64,000 nt of DNA, from contig NZ_JTDN01000001.1 of assembly GCF_000802385.1 (NCBI RefSeq), positions 1,061,501 through 1,125,500 on the forward strand. The letters are read 5' to 3'. Positions 25,957 through 35,571 of this stretch are shown piece after piece. This DNA is from Croceibacterium mercuriale (GTDB lineage: Bacteria > Pseudomonadota > Alphaproteobacteria > Sphingomonadales > Sphingomonadaceae). The position numbers and the translations under genes were made by a program. Position 1 is the stretch's first letter. Each line of letters starts with the position of its first letter. Below the pieces are notes generated by a model, which ran no database searches, was not told the origin of the DNA, and was given only the letters and a program-made list of their open reading frames with translations.

Positions 25957-26582
25957 CACGTCGTCTCGGCCCCGGCAAGCTGGTCATCGCCACGCACAAT
26001 GCGGGCAAGCTAAAGGAAATCAGCGCCTTGCTGGCGCCCTTTGGCACAGAATGCATCAGTGCCGGGGCGCTTGGCCTGCCTGAACCGGAGGAGACCGGTA
26101 CCACCTTCACGGCCAATGCCCTGATCAAGGCCCATGCGGCCGCACAAGCATCCGGCCTGCCCGCCCTTGCGGACGATAGCGGTCTGTCCGTTGCCGCGCT
26201 GGACGGTCGGCCGGGCGTCTACACGGCAGACTGGGCCGAACGGCAGTGGTTCGAAGGGGCACCGGGCCGGGACTGGTTCATGGCGATGGGCAAGGTCGAG
26301 GGCATGCTGGTAGCCCTCGGCCCCGACACTCCACGCGATGCCTGGTTCACCAGCGTCCTGGCGCTTGCCTGGCCGGACGGCGAGCAGGCCGTCTACGAAG
26401 GGCGGGTCGACGGTACGCTGGCATGGCCGCCGCGGGGCGCAATGGGTTTCGGCTACGATCCTGCCTTCGTGCCTGCGGGCGAGACCCGTACCTTCGCCGA
26501 ACTGCATCCTGCCGAGAAGCAGGCGATCAGCCACCGCGCCGCCGCCTTCGCCAAGCTGGTGGCGGAACAGTTCGGCGGCTAG
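25953..26582 (+). CDS. rdgB: non-canonical purine NTP pyrophosphatase (RdgB/HAM1)
   Basis: Hydrolyses ITP, XTP and dITP to keep them out of nucleic acid. 209 residues. Signature [12 protein letters not shown] near the start (NNxGK in the family), [14 protein letters not shown] and the C-terminal [16 protein letters not shown] and [14 protein letters not shown] at 25953 overlaps the rph stop by 4 nt, supporting this start. hemW begins 6 bp downstream. Confidence 0.95.
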   Translation: MTRRLGPGKLVIATHNAGKLKEISALLAPFGTECISAGALGLPEPEETGTTFTANALIKAHAAAQASGLPALADDSGLSVAALDGRPGVYTADWAERQWFEGAPGRDWFMAMGKVEGMLVALGPDTPRDAWFTSVLALAWPDGEQAVYEGRVDGTLAWPPRGAMGFGYDPAFVPAGETRTFAELHPAEKQAISHRAAAFAKLVAEQFGG

Positions 26583-26588
26583 TCCGGA

Positions 26589-27740
26589 ATGGCCCGCGCG
26601 CTCTATATCCACTGGCCGTTCTGCCTGAAGAAGTGCCCGTATTGCGACTTCAACTCGCATGTCAGGACCGGCATGGACGAGGCCGAATGGCGGACCGCCC
26701 TGCTGGCGGACATGCGGCACGAGGCGCAGATCGGCGGTGGCGAGCCCCTGCAATCGATCTTCTTCGGCGGCGGTACGCCATCGCTGATGCCCCCGACGCT
26801 GGTGGCGGCGTTGCTGACGGAAGCCGAACGCTTGTGGGGTTTTGCGCCCGATGTAGAGATCACGCTGGAGGCCAACCCGTCCTCTGTCGAAGCCGACCGG
26901 TTCGCGGCCCTGGCCGCAGCGGGCGTGAACCGTGCCTCCCTGGGTCTGCAGGCGCTGGATGACGCCTCCTTGCGTTTTCTGGGCCGGTTGCACGGCGTGG
27001 ACGAAGGTCTGGCTGCCTTGGAGGTAGCGCAAGCGCATTTCGGGCGGGTGAGCTTCGACCTGATCTACGCTCGTCCGGGCCACGATCCGGAGAGCTGGAG
27101 CCGGGAACTGCACCGTGCCCTGGCGCTCGGCACCGGGCACCTGTCATTGTACCAGCTGACGATCGAGGAAGGTACCCGGTTTGCCACCGATGTCCGACAG
27201 GGCGCATTCACTCCGCTGGACGACGATGCCGCGGGCGAACTGTTCGCGCTCACTCGCGAACTTACCACGGCCGTCGGTCTGCCCGCCTACGAGATCAGCA
27301 ATCACGCGCGGTTGGGCGAACAGAGCCGGCACAATCTCACCTACTGGCGGTACCAAGACCACTGCGCCATCGGGCCCGGCGCGCATGGTCGCCGCATGGG
27401 ACACGCGACCGAGCGTCACCGGAAGCCGGAGAACTGGCTGGCGGCCGTGGCGCGCAACGGCAGCGGCATTCAGCATGAGCGTACTCTGGCGCGGCCGGAA
27501 CAGGCATCCGAAGCCCTGCTGATGGGGCTGCGCCTTGCGGAGGGGGTCGACCTGGCCAACCTCTCCGCCCGCTTCGGCATTGCATCCGAAGCTCTGGTCA
27601 ACGGGCGCAAGCTCGCTTTTCATCAGGCGAACGGATTGCTGTGGCAGCAGGGTGATCGACTGGGGGTGACCGATGCCGGCATGCCGCTGCTCGACGCGCT
27701 GCTGGGCGAAGTGGTGGCCGACAGCCTGGTCACCGCATGA
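26589..27740 (+). CDS. hemW: HemW-like radical SAM protein (heme chaperone)
   Basis: 383 residues. Radical SAM CxxxCxxC motif in FCLKKCPYCDFNSH near the N-terminus, GGGTPSLMP, and VTLEANPSSVE-type barrel motifs (VEITLEANPSS). Often labelled oxygen-independent coproporphyrinogen oxidase, but it lacks the extra N-terminal features of HemN and its genomic position between rdgB and xerC is that of hemW. Overlaps xerC by 4 nt (ATGA). Confidence 0.9.
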   Translation: MARALYIHWPFCLKKCPYCDFNSHVRTGMDEAEWRTALLADMRHEAQIGGGEPLQSIFFGGGTPSLMPPTLVAALLTEAERLWGFAPDVEITLEANPSSVEADRFAALAAAGVNRASLGLQALDDASLRFLGRLHGVDEGLAALEVAQAHFGRVSFDLIYARPGHDPESWSRELHRALALGTGHLSLYQLTIEEGTRFATDVRQGAFTPLDDDAAGELFALTRELTTAVGLPAYEISNHARLGEQSRHNLTYWRYQDHCAIGPGAHGRRMGHATERHRKPENWLAAVARNGSGIQHERTLARPEQASEALLMGLRLAEGVDLANLSARFGIASEALVNGRKLAFHQANGLLWQQGDRLGVTDAGMPLLDALLGEVVADSLVTA

Positions 27741-28627
27741 GCCGCGGCGACCTTCTCGAAGCGTGGCACAATCACCTGCTGCACCAGCGGCGCCTGTCGC
27801 CGCATACCGTGCGGGCATACGGCGCCACGGCGGCGCGATTGCTGGACATGACAGGCGCCGCCGAGTGGCGCGCGGTGGCTGCCCTCGACGTTCATGCCTT
27901 GCGTGATCAGCTCGCCCACCGCCGGGCACAGGGCATCGGCAATGTTTCCGCCGCCCGCGAGCTGTCGGCGCTGCGCGCTTTCCTGGCCTTTGCCAAGGCG
28001 CAGGCTGGCGACAACGACACCGCCCTGCCCCGGTTGCGCGGGCCGCGGATCAAGCGGGGGCTACCCCGCCCGATCACACCCGATGATGCGGTGAACCTGG
28101 CTGAAGCCGTGGCGGAGGAGCCGGACGCGGCGTGGATCGGCGCACGTGACCGGGCGGTGCTGCTGCTGATGTATGGCGCAGGTCTGCGCATTGCAGAGGC
28201 GCTGTCGCTGACCTCTGCCGATGTGCCGCTGGCGGAAACCCTGCGCATCACCGGCAAGGGATCGAAGCAGCGCATCGTCCCGATCCTGCCGGCGGTGGCG
28301 GAAGCGGTTGCCGCCTATGTGGCCCTGTGCCCATGGGTCGTGGGTTCCGGAGACCAGTTGTTCCGTGGCGCAAAGGGCGGGCCGCTGAGCCAGGGCATGG
28401 TGCAGAAGGCGGTTGCCCGCGCGCGCATCCTGCTGGATCTGCCCGCCAGCGCCACGCCACACGCGCTGCGGCACAGCTTCGCAACCCATCTGCTGGGCAA
28501 TGGCGCAGATCTGCGTTCCCTGCAGGAGCTGCTGGGTCATGCGAGCCTTGGCTCCACGCAGATTTACACGCAGGTCGATGCGGCCACGCTGCTGGACACG
28601 TACCGCAACGCGCATCCCCGCGCCTAA
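27737..28627 (+). CDS. xerC: tyrosine recombinase XerC
   Basis: 296 residues. Chromosome-dimer resolution at dif with XerD and FtsK. All catalytic residues are present: R151 (GLRIAEAL), K174 (GKGSKQRI), H242 and R245 (HALRHSF), H268 (LGHASLG) and Y277 (IYTQV). The rather short N-terminal SAM-like domain and the neighbourhood (after hemW) fit XerC. XerD and dif are not in the window. Overlaps the convergent dedA gene by 4 bp at the stops, with no terminator. Confidence 0.93.
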   Translation: MSRGDLLEAWHNHLLHQRRLSPHTVRAYGATAARLLDMTGAAEWRAVAALDVHALRDQLAHRRAQGIGNVSAARELSALRAFLAFAKAQAGDNDTALPRLRGPRIKRGLPRPITPDDAVNLAEAVAEEPDAAWIGARDRAVLLLMYGAGLRIAEALSLTSADVPLAETLRITGKGSKQRIVPILPAVAEAVAAYVALCPWVVGSGDQLFRGAKGGPLSQGMVQKAVARARILLDLPASATPHALRHSFATHLLGNGADLRSLQELLGHASLGSTQIYTQVDAATLLDTYRNAHPRA

Positions 28628-29232
28628 TCGCGCTCCGCCCGCGGCTTCCAGGTCAGCACGCGGTAGAGGTAGATCGCTACCCCAAGCGCAACTGATCCCA
28701 CGATCACCCAGGTCATTGCGCCTTCGTACTGCTCGATGATCGGCGCCAGATAGCGCCCGCCCAGAATCAGGATCGCGTTCCACACGGCGGAACCAGCAAA
28801 GGTGAAGATCAGGAATTTGCCGACCGGCATCTGCATCAGGCCCGCCGGCAAGGAGATCATGGTGCGCAGGACCGGGGAGAAGCGCAGGCAGAACACGACC
28901 CAGTGGCCATGCCGGCGGAAGAACCGGCTGGCATGCTCGATATCCTCCCACTCCAGCGTCAGCCAGCGGCCCCAGCGGCTGACCACCGGCTCCAGCCGGT
29001 TGTAGCCGAACCGGTGCCCGATCCAGAACCAGACATAATTGCCAACCGTCGTGCCCAGCGTGCCCACGACCAGCAACGGCCAGAAGTCCATCGCGCCGCG
29101 CGCCACCAGGATACCGCCCAGCCCCATGATCAGTTCGGACGGTATCGGCGGGATGATGTTCTCAAGCGCCATCAGCAACGCGATGCCGATATAACCCCCG
29201 CGATCGACGATCTCGATGATCCACTGGTCCAT
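28624..29232 (-). CDS. DedA-family membrane protein
   Basis: 202 residues from the ATG at 29232 (MDQWIIEIVDRGGYIGIAL, the usual DedA start); an ATG at 29253 is also in frame. Family signatures: ENIIPPIPSELIMGLGG, FWIGHRFGYNR, and FRRHGHWVVFCLRFSPVLRTM with the conserved Arg residues. Predicted several membrane helices. DedA proteins move or flip lipids (undecaprenyl phosphate, phosphatidylethanolamine) in known cases; the substrate here is not shown. Last gene of the rsmI-yraN-gshB-dedA run. Confidence 0.85.
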   Translation of the reverse strand: MDQWIIEIVDRGGYIGIALLMALENIIPPIPSELIMGLGGILVARGAMDFWPLLVVGTLGTTVGNYVWFWIGHRFGYNRLEPVVSRWGRWLTLEWEDIEHASRFFRRHGHWVVFCLRFSPVLRTMISLPAGLMQMPVGKFLIFTFAGSAVWNAILILGGRYLAPIIEQYEGAMTWVIVGSVALGVAIYLYRVLTWKPRAERD

Positions 29233-29269
29233 GTCGGCAGCAACTGCCGACATGGGGAAAAGGTGCCGC

Positions 29270-30235
29270 TCAGCCCGCCTGCATCGCGCTGGTTCGCGCC
29301 TCGATCGCGTCCCAGATGCGCGCGCCTGTGTCGGTGCCGTTGAACCGGTCGATGGCGACGATGCCCGTCGGGCTGGTGACGTTGATCTCCGTCAGCCACT
29401 TCCCGCCGATCACGTCGATGCCGACGAAGACTAGGCCGCGGCGCTTCAGTTCGGCGCCCATCGCCGCGCAGATCTCTTCCTCCCGCTGCGTCAGCCCGGC
29501 CGCTTCGGCGTACCCGCCCTGCGCCAGGTTGGAACGGAACTCGCCCTCGCCCGGCTTGCGATTGATTGCGCCGGCGAACTCGCCATCCACCAGCACGATG
29601 CGCTTGTCGCCATCCGCCACTTCGGGAAGGAACGGCTGCACCATGAACGGCTCCGGCCACATCAGCCCGAACAGGTCCGTCAGCGCCGAGAGGTTGGTAC
29701 CGTCTTCCTCAACCCGGAAGATCGCCTTGCCGCCATTGCCGTGCAACGGCTTCACCACCACCGCACCGTGGCGCTGCTGGAAGGCGCGCACATCGGCAAT
29801 GTCGCGCGCCACCAGTGTTGGCGGCATGAAGCGGGCATAGTCCAGCACCCACATCTTCTCGGGCGCGTTGATCACCTCGCGCGGGTCGTTCACCACCAGC
29901 GTCGTGCCGCGCAAGCGGTCGAGCAGCAGCGCCGCGCTGATGTAGCCGAGGTCGAAGGGCGGATCCTGCCGCATCAGCACGACATCGATATCCGTGGCGA
30001 GGTCGATCTTCTCCAGCTCGCCCAGATCCTCAATGTGGTCGCCCGCCACTGACCGCACCTTCACCGCACGACCCCAGGCCGAGATCCGGCCGTCTTCCCA
30101 CGACAGCGTACGCACGTCGTAATGCCACAGCCGATGCCCGCGGGCCTGCGCGGCCAGCATCAGGGCAAAAGTGGAATCACCAGCGATATTGATTGTGTCG
30201 AGCGGGTCCATCTGGACCGCGACGCGCAGGCTCAT
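29270..30235 (-). CDS. gshB: glutathione synthetase
   Basis: 321 residues, normal. ATP-grasp enzyme that adds glycine to gamma-glutamylcysteine. Start MSLRVAVQMDPLDTINIAGD after AGGGAAATTTGC; VVKPLHGNGGKAIFRVEEDG and EINVTSPTGIVAIDR are the nucleotide- and metal-binding motifs. The 16-bp gap to dedA and 13-bp gap from yraN suggest one transcript. Confidence 0.95.
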   Translation of the reverse strand: MSLRVAVQMDPLDTINIAGDSTFALMLAAQARGHRLWHYDVRTLSWEDGRISAWGRAVKVRSVAGDHIEDLGELEKIDLATDIDVVLMRQDPPFDLGYISAALLLDRLRGTTLVVNDPREVINAPEKMWVLDYARFMPPTLVARDIADVRAFQQRHGAVVVKPLHGNGGKAIFRVEEDGTNLSALTDLFGLMWPEPFMVQPFLPEVADGDKRIVLVDGEFAGAINRKPGEGEFRSNLAQGGYAEAAGLTQREEEICAAMGAELKRRGLVFVGIDVIGGKWLTEINVTSPTGIVAIDRFNGTDTGARIWDAIEARTSAMQAG

Positions 30236-30248
30236 TGTGCAAATTTCC

Positions 30249-30599
30249 CTATGGCTGCCAGGCATTGGTGATGTGGTCGGGCGGGCAGCCGGGTGCAAGC
30301 AGGATCACGTCGATCCGCATGTCCTCGCCATCCGCGGCATATTCGTGCCCCACCATCGCCGCCGCCGCAGCCACCCGGCGCAGGCGGTATTCGTCGATGG
30401 CAAAGGGGAGCTCCGCCGCCTGCCCGCGCCATTTCACCTCGATGAAGGCGACGAGGCCCGGCTGGCGGGCGACGATGTCGATCTCGCCGGCCTTGGTCTT
30501 GCGCCGACGGTCCAGGATGGTCCAGCCCTGCCCGGCCAGCCATTCCTCCGCCTCCCGTTCCGCCGCACGGCCACGTGCTTCCGCCTGCTGCCGCTTCAT
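30249..30599 (-). CDS. yraN: YraN family (UPF0102) nuclease-fold protein
   Basis: 116 residues. PD-(D/E)XK-type core: GEIDIVARQPGLVAFIEVKWR. Family proteins are linked to DNA repair or Holliday-junction processing but remain uncharacterised. ATG at 30599 shares bases with the rsmI stop (TGATG), giving translational coupling. In E. coli yraN is also next to rsmI and lpoA, so the grouping is ancient. Confidence 0.85.
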   Translation of the reverse strand: MKRQQAEARGRAAEREAEEWLAGQGWTILDRRRKTKAGEIDIVARQPGLVAFIEVKWRGQAAELPFAIDEYRLRRVAAAAAMVGHEYAADGEDMRIDVILLAPGCPPDHITNAWQP

Positions 30600-31444
30600 C
30601 AGCTGCGCAGTTCCAGCGCGCGGGCATACAGCGTGCGGCGATCCTGTCCGGTCAGGCGTGCCGCTTCGCCTGCGGCATGCGACGGCTTGTGGCTGGCCAG
30701 CAACTCGATCAGCAGCGCATCCACGTCCAGCTCCTGCCCGGTCTGCTCCACCGGTGGCCCGACCAGCAGCACGATCTCGCCCCGTGGCGGATGGGCCTGG
30801 TAATGCGCGATCAGTTCCTGCGGGGTGCCCGTGCGGCATTCCTCATGCAGCTTGGTCAGTTCCCGCCCGACCGCGACTTCCCGGCCGGACAGATGTTCGG
30901 CGATGGCCAGCAGGCTGCGTTCCAGCCTTGGGGCGGTTTCGAAGAAGATCAGCGTGGTGCGCACGGGCGCGAGTTCGTGCAGCACCTCGCCCCGCGCCTT
31001 GTCCTTCACCGGCAGGAAGCCGGCAAACAGGAAGCGGTCGCTGGGCAGGCCGGACAGGGCCAGCGCGGTCACCGGCGCGCTGGCGCCAGGAATGACGGTG
31101 ACCGGCACACCGGCGCCCCGCGCATCACGCACCAGCCGGAACCCGGGGTCCGACACCAGCGGCATGCCCGCATCGCTGACCAGAGCGACGGCGCGGGTTG
31201 CCATCGCGTCCAGCAGCCGCGCACGATCCTCCGCAGAGGCGTGATCGTCGTACCGCCACAGGGGACGCGTGATCTGCAAATGCCGCAGCAGCTTCGCCGT
31301 GACCCGCGTATCCTCGCAGGCGATCGCGTCGCAGGCGGCCAGCACCCGTGCAGCGCGCACGGTGATGTCGCCGAGATTGCCAATCGGGGTCGCGACTATA
31401 TACAGGCCGGGAGACAGGGTCTGGGGATCATCGGCGTCGCTCAC
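30599..31444 (-). CDS. rsmI: 16S rRNA (cytidine1402-2'-O)-methyltransferase RsmI
   Basis: 281 residues from GTG at 31444 (MSDADDPQTLSPG); another GTG at 31480 adds residues in the narrow divergent gap. SAM-binding tetrapyrrole-methylase fold: LYIVATPIGNLGDITVRAARVL, ACDAIACEDTRVTAKLL, LVSDAGMPLVSDPG, and the LSGLPSDRFLFAGFLP loop. Methylates C1402 of 16S rRNA with RsmH. Divergent from the LpoA-like gene, as in E. coli. Confidence 0.93.
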   Translation of the reverse strand: MSDADDPQTLSPGLYIVATPIGNLGDITVRAARVLAACDAIACEDTRVTAKLLRHLQITRPLWRYDDHASAEDRARLLDAMATRAVALVSDAGMPLVSDPGFRLVRDARGAGVPVTVIPGASAPVTALALSGLPSDRFLFAGFLPVKDKARGEVLHELAPVRTTLIFFETAPRLERSLLAIAEHLSGREVAVGRELTKLHEECRTGTPQELIAHYQAHPPRGEIVLLVGPPVEQTGQELDVDALLIELLASHKPSHAAGEAARLTGQDRRTLYARALELRS

Positions 31445-31505
31445 GCAGGCGCTTGTGGCCCCATGACCGCCCGAGCACAAGATCGACAGGGAGCGGCGCG
31501 ACTAA

Positions 31506-32660
31506 ATGCTGGCACTCATCAGGCGCGGCCTCGCCGCGCTTCTCCTTACGCTGTTCCTCGCTGCCTGCCAGGTGATCCCGGATGCAGGGCGAGGTCCGGT
31601 CACGACCGCGCCCCCTCCGGAACCCGAAGGGCCGAGCGAGGGCGTGCTGCCGACGGATGATGCGCGCCATCGCGTCGCCATCTTGGTCCCGCTGTCGGGC
31701 GACAACGCCACGGTCGGCCGCGCCATTGCCAATGCCGCCACGATGGCGCTGATCGATACCAACGCCCAAGGGCTGCGGATCACGTCCTACGACACCGCCG
31801 AAGGTGCGGCCGCAGCCGCGGCACGGGCGCTGGACGATGGCAATCGCGTGATCCTCGGACCCCTGCTGGCAGCGGACGTGGCGCCCGTGGCCGCTGCGGC
31901 GCGGCCTGCCGGCGTGCCGCTGATCACCTTTTCCAATGACAGTGCCGTTGCCGCTGCGGACGTGTTCGTGATGGGTCATGTGCCCGAGCAGTCGGTCGCG
32001 CGCACCGTCGGCCATGCCATGCAGCAGGGCACCCGCCGCTTTGCCGCACTGGTGCCACGGGGCGAGTATGGCGATCGCACGGCGGCCGCCTTGGCACGTT
32101 CCGTGTCGGATGGCAGCGGAACGCTGGTGGCCAGCGAACGCTATGATCGCGGCAACACATCCATCGTCAGTGCCGCGGGACGGCTGCGGGCTGCTGGCGG
32201 CTTCGATGCCGTGCTGATCGCCGACGGGGCACGCCTGTCGGCGCTGGCCGCCGGTGCGCTGGTGCGCGGCGAGGTGCGGCCGAACCTGCTCGGCACCGAA
32301 CTCTGGAGCGGGGAAAGCGCGATCGCCAATGCCTCCGCCATGAACGGTGCCTGGTTCTCCGCGGTGTCCGACGAGCGGTTCCGCCAGTTCGTCACCTCCT
32401 ACCGCTCCCGGTTCGGCGATGCCCCGCCGCGGATCGCCACGCTGGGCTATGATGCGGTGCTGCTGGCGCTGCGCGTTGCGCGCGACTGGCGTCATGGCAC
32501 CGCCTTTCCGGTCGCGGCCCTGCGCGCGCCGGACGGCTTCTTGGGGCTGGACGGTCCGTTCCGCTTCGGCGCCGACGGGGTGGGCGAGCGGGCGATGGAG
32601 GTGCGGCAGGTCGGCGACGGTACCATCACCGTGATCGACGCAGCCCCGGCCCGGTTCTGA
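31506..32660 (+). CDS. LpoA/LppC-like penicillin-binding protein activator lipoprotein
   Basis: 384 residues. Lipobox LFLAAC with lipid Cys C21, a Pro/Glu-rich linker (TTAPPPEPEGPSEGVLP), then a Leu/Ile/Val-binding-protein fold (HRVAILVPLSGDNATVGRAI, ILGPLLAADVAPVAAAARP). This is the C-terminal domain of E. coli LpoA without its long N-terminal TPR part. Predicted periplasmic outer-membrane lipoprotein that may activate PBP1A or bind a small ligand. Conserved next to rsmI. Confidence 0.8.
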   Translation: MLALIRRGLAALLLTLFLAACQVIPDAGRGPVTTAPPPEPEGPSEGVLPTDDARHRVAILVPLSGDNATVGRAIANAATMALIDTNAQGLRITSYDTAEGAAAAAARALDDGNRVILGPLLAADVAPVAAAARPAGVPLITFSNDSAVAAADVFVMGHVPEQSVARTVGHAMQQGTRRFAALVPRGEYGDRTAAALARSVSDGSGTLVASERYDRGNTSIVSAAGRLRAAGGFDAVLIADGARLSALAAGALVRGEVRPNLLGTELWSGESAIANASAMNGAWFSAVSDERFRQFVTSYRSRFGDAPPRIATLGYDAVLLALRVARDWRHGTAFPVAALRAPDGFLGLDGPFRFGADGVGERAMEVRQVGDGTITVIDAAPARF

Positions 32661-32733
32661 CCTTGCCTGGTTCTGACAGGATAAGCAGCGGCGCGGGCTT
32701 GCCACAACCGTCTGCGCGGCCTCTATAGCCCCG

Positions 32734-34725
32734 ATGTCCGACGACCTGTTCGATGCGTTGCCGCAGGGCGGCGGTGATTACGATTCCTCCGCGATCGAGG
32801 TGCTGGAGGGGCTCGAGCCGGTTCGCCGCCGGCCCGGCATGTATATCGGCGGCACCGACGATCGCGCCCTGCACCACCTCGCGGCCGAGGTGCTCGACAA
32901 TTCCATGGACGAGGCGGTCGCCGGCCATGCCAACCGCATCGAGATGGAGCTGGAAGAAGGGCCCGAAGGCAGCGCCGGGCGCCTGTCCGTGTCCGACAAT
33001 GGCCGCGGCATTCCGGTCGACGAGCACCCCAAGTTTCCCGGCAAGTCCACGCTGGAGGTGATCCTCACCACCCTCCATTCCGGCGGCAAGTTCTCCGGCA
33101 AGGCTTACGCCACCAGCGGCGGGCTGCATGGCGTCGGCGTCAGCGTGGTCAATGCGCTGTCCAGCCACACCCGCGTGGAGGTGGCCCGCAACCGGGAACT
33201 GTTCGCGCAGGATTTTTCCGCCGGGCACCCGCAGGGGCCGCTGCAGCGCGTCGGCGCGGCCCCTAATCGCCGCGGCACCACGGTCACCTTCGTGCCCGAC
33301 ATCGCCATCTTCGGCGACCGCAAGTTCCGCCCGTCGCGCCTGTTCAAGCTCGCCCGGTCCAAGGCCTATCTTTATGCCGGGGTGGAGATCCGCTGGAAGT
33401 GCGCGCCTGCCCTGGCCGGGGACGGCGTGCCGGAAGAGGCGGTGTTCCAGTTTCCCGGCGGCCTTGCCGATCACCTGGCCGAACAGGTGGGTGGGCGCGA
33501 ATGCGTCACGGCAGAGTTCTTCGCCGGACGGCAGGACTTCCCTGACGATCAGGGCCGCGTCGAGTGGGCAGTCGCCTGGCCACTATGGTCGGACGGCTCC
33601 ACCAGCTGGTACTGCAACACGGTGCCGACGCCCGATGGCGGCACGCACGAGCAGGGTCTGCGCGCCGCGCTGACCCGCGGCATCCGCGCCTTCGGCGAGC
33701 TGACCGGACAGAAGAAGGCCAAGGACATCGCACCCGAGGATGTGGTGACGGGGGCGGAGATCATGCTGTCCGTCTTCATCCGCGATCCCCAGTTTCAGAG
33801 CCAGACCAAGGATCGCCTGACCAGCCCTGATGCTGCGCGCTTGGTGGAAAACGCCGTCCGCGATCATTTCGATCACTTCCTGTCCAACAACATGGAACGT
33901 GGGCGCGCACTGCTGGGCGCAGTGATGGAGCGGATGGACGAGCGCCTGCGCCGCAAGGCGGAGCGGGAGATCAAGCGCAAGACCGCGACCAATGCCAAGA
34001 AGCTGCGCTTGCCTGGCAAGCTGACCGACTGTTCGGGCGATGGCAGCGGCGAGACGGAGCTGTTCATCGTCGAAGGTGACAGCGCCGGCGGCAGCGCCAA
34101 GCAGGCACGCGACCGCAAGACGCAGGCCATCCTGCCGATCCGCGGCAAGATCCTGAACGTCGCTTCCGCCAGTGCCGACAAGATCCGCGCCAACAGCGAG
34201 ATTGCCGACCTGACGCTGGCGCTGGGTTGCGGCACCCGCAAGGATTGCGACGCGACGCAACTGCGTTACGACCGCATCGTCATCATGACCGATGCCGATG
34301 TCGACGGCGCGCATATCGCCACGCTGCTGATGACTTTCTTCTTCCAGGAAATGCCGGATCTGGTGCGCAGCGGGCACCTCTATCTCGCGCAGCCGCCGCT
34401 CTATCGCCTGGTTGCCGGCAAGGAGAGCCGCTACGCCGCGGACGAGGAACACCGGGCGGAGCTTGAGCGGACCCTGTTCAAGGGCAAGAAGGTCGAAGTC
34501 AGCCGCTTCAAGGGTCTGGGCGAAATGAACCCTAACCAGCTGCGCGAAACCACGATGGACCCGCGCACCCGCAGCCTGATCCGCATCACGCTGCCCGAAC
34601 AGCACGAGCAGCGGCATGCGGTGAAGGAGCTGGTCGACCAGCTGATGGGCCGCAATCCCGAACACCGTTTCAACTTCATCCAGAACCGCGCAGGCGAGCT
34701 GGACCGCGATCTGATCGACGCCTGA
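32734..34725 (+). CDS. parE: DNA topoisomerase IV subunit B
   Basis: 663 residues. GHKL ATPase: VLDNSMDEAVAGHAN, SDNGRGIPVDEH, GGLHGVGVSVVNALS. TOPRIM: EGDSAGGSAKQARDRKTQ and DADVDGAHIATLL, then QNRAGELDRDLIDA at the end. Length and the RKTQAILPIRGKILNV context fit ParE of alphaproteobacteria, not GyrB (about 800 residues). Decatenates chromosomes with ParC. 210 bp lies between this gene and rpsD. Confidence 0.93.
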   Translation: MSDDLFDALPQGGGDYDSSAIEVLEGLEPVRRRPGMYIGGTDDRALHHLAAEVLDNSMDEAVAGHANRIEMELEEGPEGSAGRLSVSDNGRGIPVDEHPKFPGKSTLEVILTTLHSGGKFSGKAYATSGGLHGVGVSVVNALSSHTRVEVARNRELFAQDFSAGHPQGPLQRVGAAPNRRGTTVTFVPDIAIFGDRKFRPSRLFKLARSKAYLYAGVEIRWKCAPALAGDGVPEEAVFQFPGGLADHLAEQVGGRECVTAEFFAGRQDFPDDQGRVEWAVAWPLWSDGSTSWYCNTVPTPDGGTHEQGLRAALTRGIRAFGELTGQKKAKDIAPEDVVTGAEIMLSVFIRDPQFQSQTKDRLTSPDAARLVENAVRDHFDHFLSNNMERGRALLGAVMERMDERLRRKAEREIKRKTATNAKKLRLPGKLTDCSGDGSGETELFIVEGDSAGGSAKQARDRKTQAILPIRGKILNVASASADKIRANSEIADLTLALGCGTRKDCDATQLRYDRIVIMTDADVDGAHIATLLMTFFFQEMPDLVRSGHLYLAQPPLYRLVAGKESRYAADEEHRAELERTLFKGKKVEVSRFKGLGEMNPNQLRETTMDPRTRSLIRITLPEQHEQRHAVKELVDQLMGRNPEHRFNFIQNRAGELDRDLIDA

Positions 34726-34748
34726 TCCTGCAGGGTAGGGCCTTGCCC

Positions 34749-34776
34749 TTGCCTTCGGCTTAAACCCTGCTACAGG
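34749..34776 (+). promoter_or_regulatory. candidate rpsD promoter
   Basis: TTGCCT (34749-34754), 16-nt spacer, TACAGG (34771-34776). The predicted start falls just after this, at the beginning of the structured leader, which supports the assignment. The -10 box is poor (3 of 6). Confidence 0.3.
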
Positions 34777-34778
34777 CC

Positions 34779-34908
34779 CCGCTTCACTTCGGAGCCGTGC
34801 CCGCAAGGCACGACCGATTGGCCCCGCATCTCGGTGAAGCGGCGGCCGCGCATGGCAGCTTACGGCCATGTGGTGCGATGCCGGGTTGGATGGCAGGCAA
34901 CGGGCCTG
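34779..34908 (+). ncRNA. structured 5' leader of rpsD, three-way junction
   Basis: P1 pairs CCGCTTC (34779-34785) with GAAGCGG (34836-34842). Inside it P2 pairs CGTGCC with GGCACG (34796-34801, 34807-34812) and P3 pairs ACCGA with TCGGT (34813-34817, 34831-34835), with no unpaired bases between P2 and P3 or between P3 and P1. Two further hairpins follow: GGCCG/CGGCC (34844-34867) and CAGGC/GCCTG (34894-34908). Ribosomal protein S4 represses its own mRNA in several bacteria, so an S4-binding leader is a reasonable guess. Confidence 0.45.
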
Positions 34909-34935
34909 TCCAGCAGATTGAGAAGGAACGACATC

Positions 34936-35550
34936 ATGTCGAAGCGCCATAGCGCCAAGCACAAGCTCGACCGCCGCATGGGCGAGAACATCTGGGGCCG
35001 GCCGAACAGCCCGGTCAACAAGCGGTCCTATGGCCCGGGCCAGCATGGCCAGCGCCGCAAGGGCAAGATGAGCGATTACGGCCTGCAGCTGCGCGCCAAG
35101 CAGAAGCTGAAGGGTTATTACGGCGACGTCACGGAAAAGCAGTTCCGCAAGACGTATGACGAAGCTGCCCGGATCAAGGGCGACACCGGCCAGAACCTGA
35201 TCGGCCTGCTGGAACAGCGCCTGGACATGATCGTCTACCGCGCCAAGTTCGCGCCGACCATCTGGTCCGCACGCCAGATCGTCAGCCACGGCCACATTCG
35301 CGTCGACGGCGTGAAGTGCAACATCGCCAGCCGCCGCGTGAAGGTTGGCGAAGTCATCAGCCTGGGCAGCAAGGCCAAGGAAATGGCTCTGGTGATCGAG
35401 GCGCAGAGCCTGCCGGAGCGTGACATTCCCGACTACGTCGCCCCGGACGGCACCGACAAGGTGACCTTCGTGCGCGTGCCGAAGTTGGACGAGGTGCCCT
35501 ACCCCGTCACCATGGAGCCGAACCTGGTCGTCGAGTTCTACTCGCGCTGA
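34936..35550 (+). CDS. rpsD: 30S ribosomal protein S4
   Basis: 204 residues. Start [20 protein letters not shown] after AGAAGGAAC; an upstream in-frame ATG reads through the structured leader and is rejected. The S4 domain is visible ([40 protein letters not shown]). Nucleates 30S assembly. Stand-alone rpsD is normal for alphaproteobacteria. Followed by a strong terminator at 35572. Confidence 0.97.
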   Translation: MSKRHSAKHKLDRRMGENIWGRPNSPVNKRSYGPGQHGQRRKGKMSDYGLQLRAKQKLKGYYGDVTEKQFRKTYDEAARIKGDTGQNLIGLLEQRLDMIVYRAKFAPTIWSARQIVSHGHIRVDGVKCNIASRRVKVGEVISLGSKAKEMALVIEAQSLPERDIPDYVAPDGTDKVTFVRVPKLDEVPYPVTMEPNLVVEFYSR

Positions 35551-35571
35551 TCGGTTCGCAGCATTGTACAG

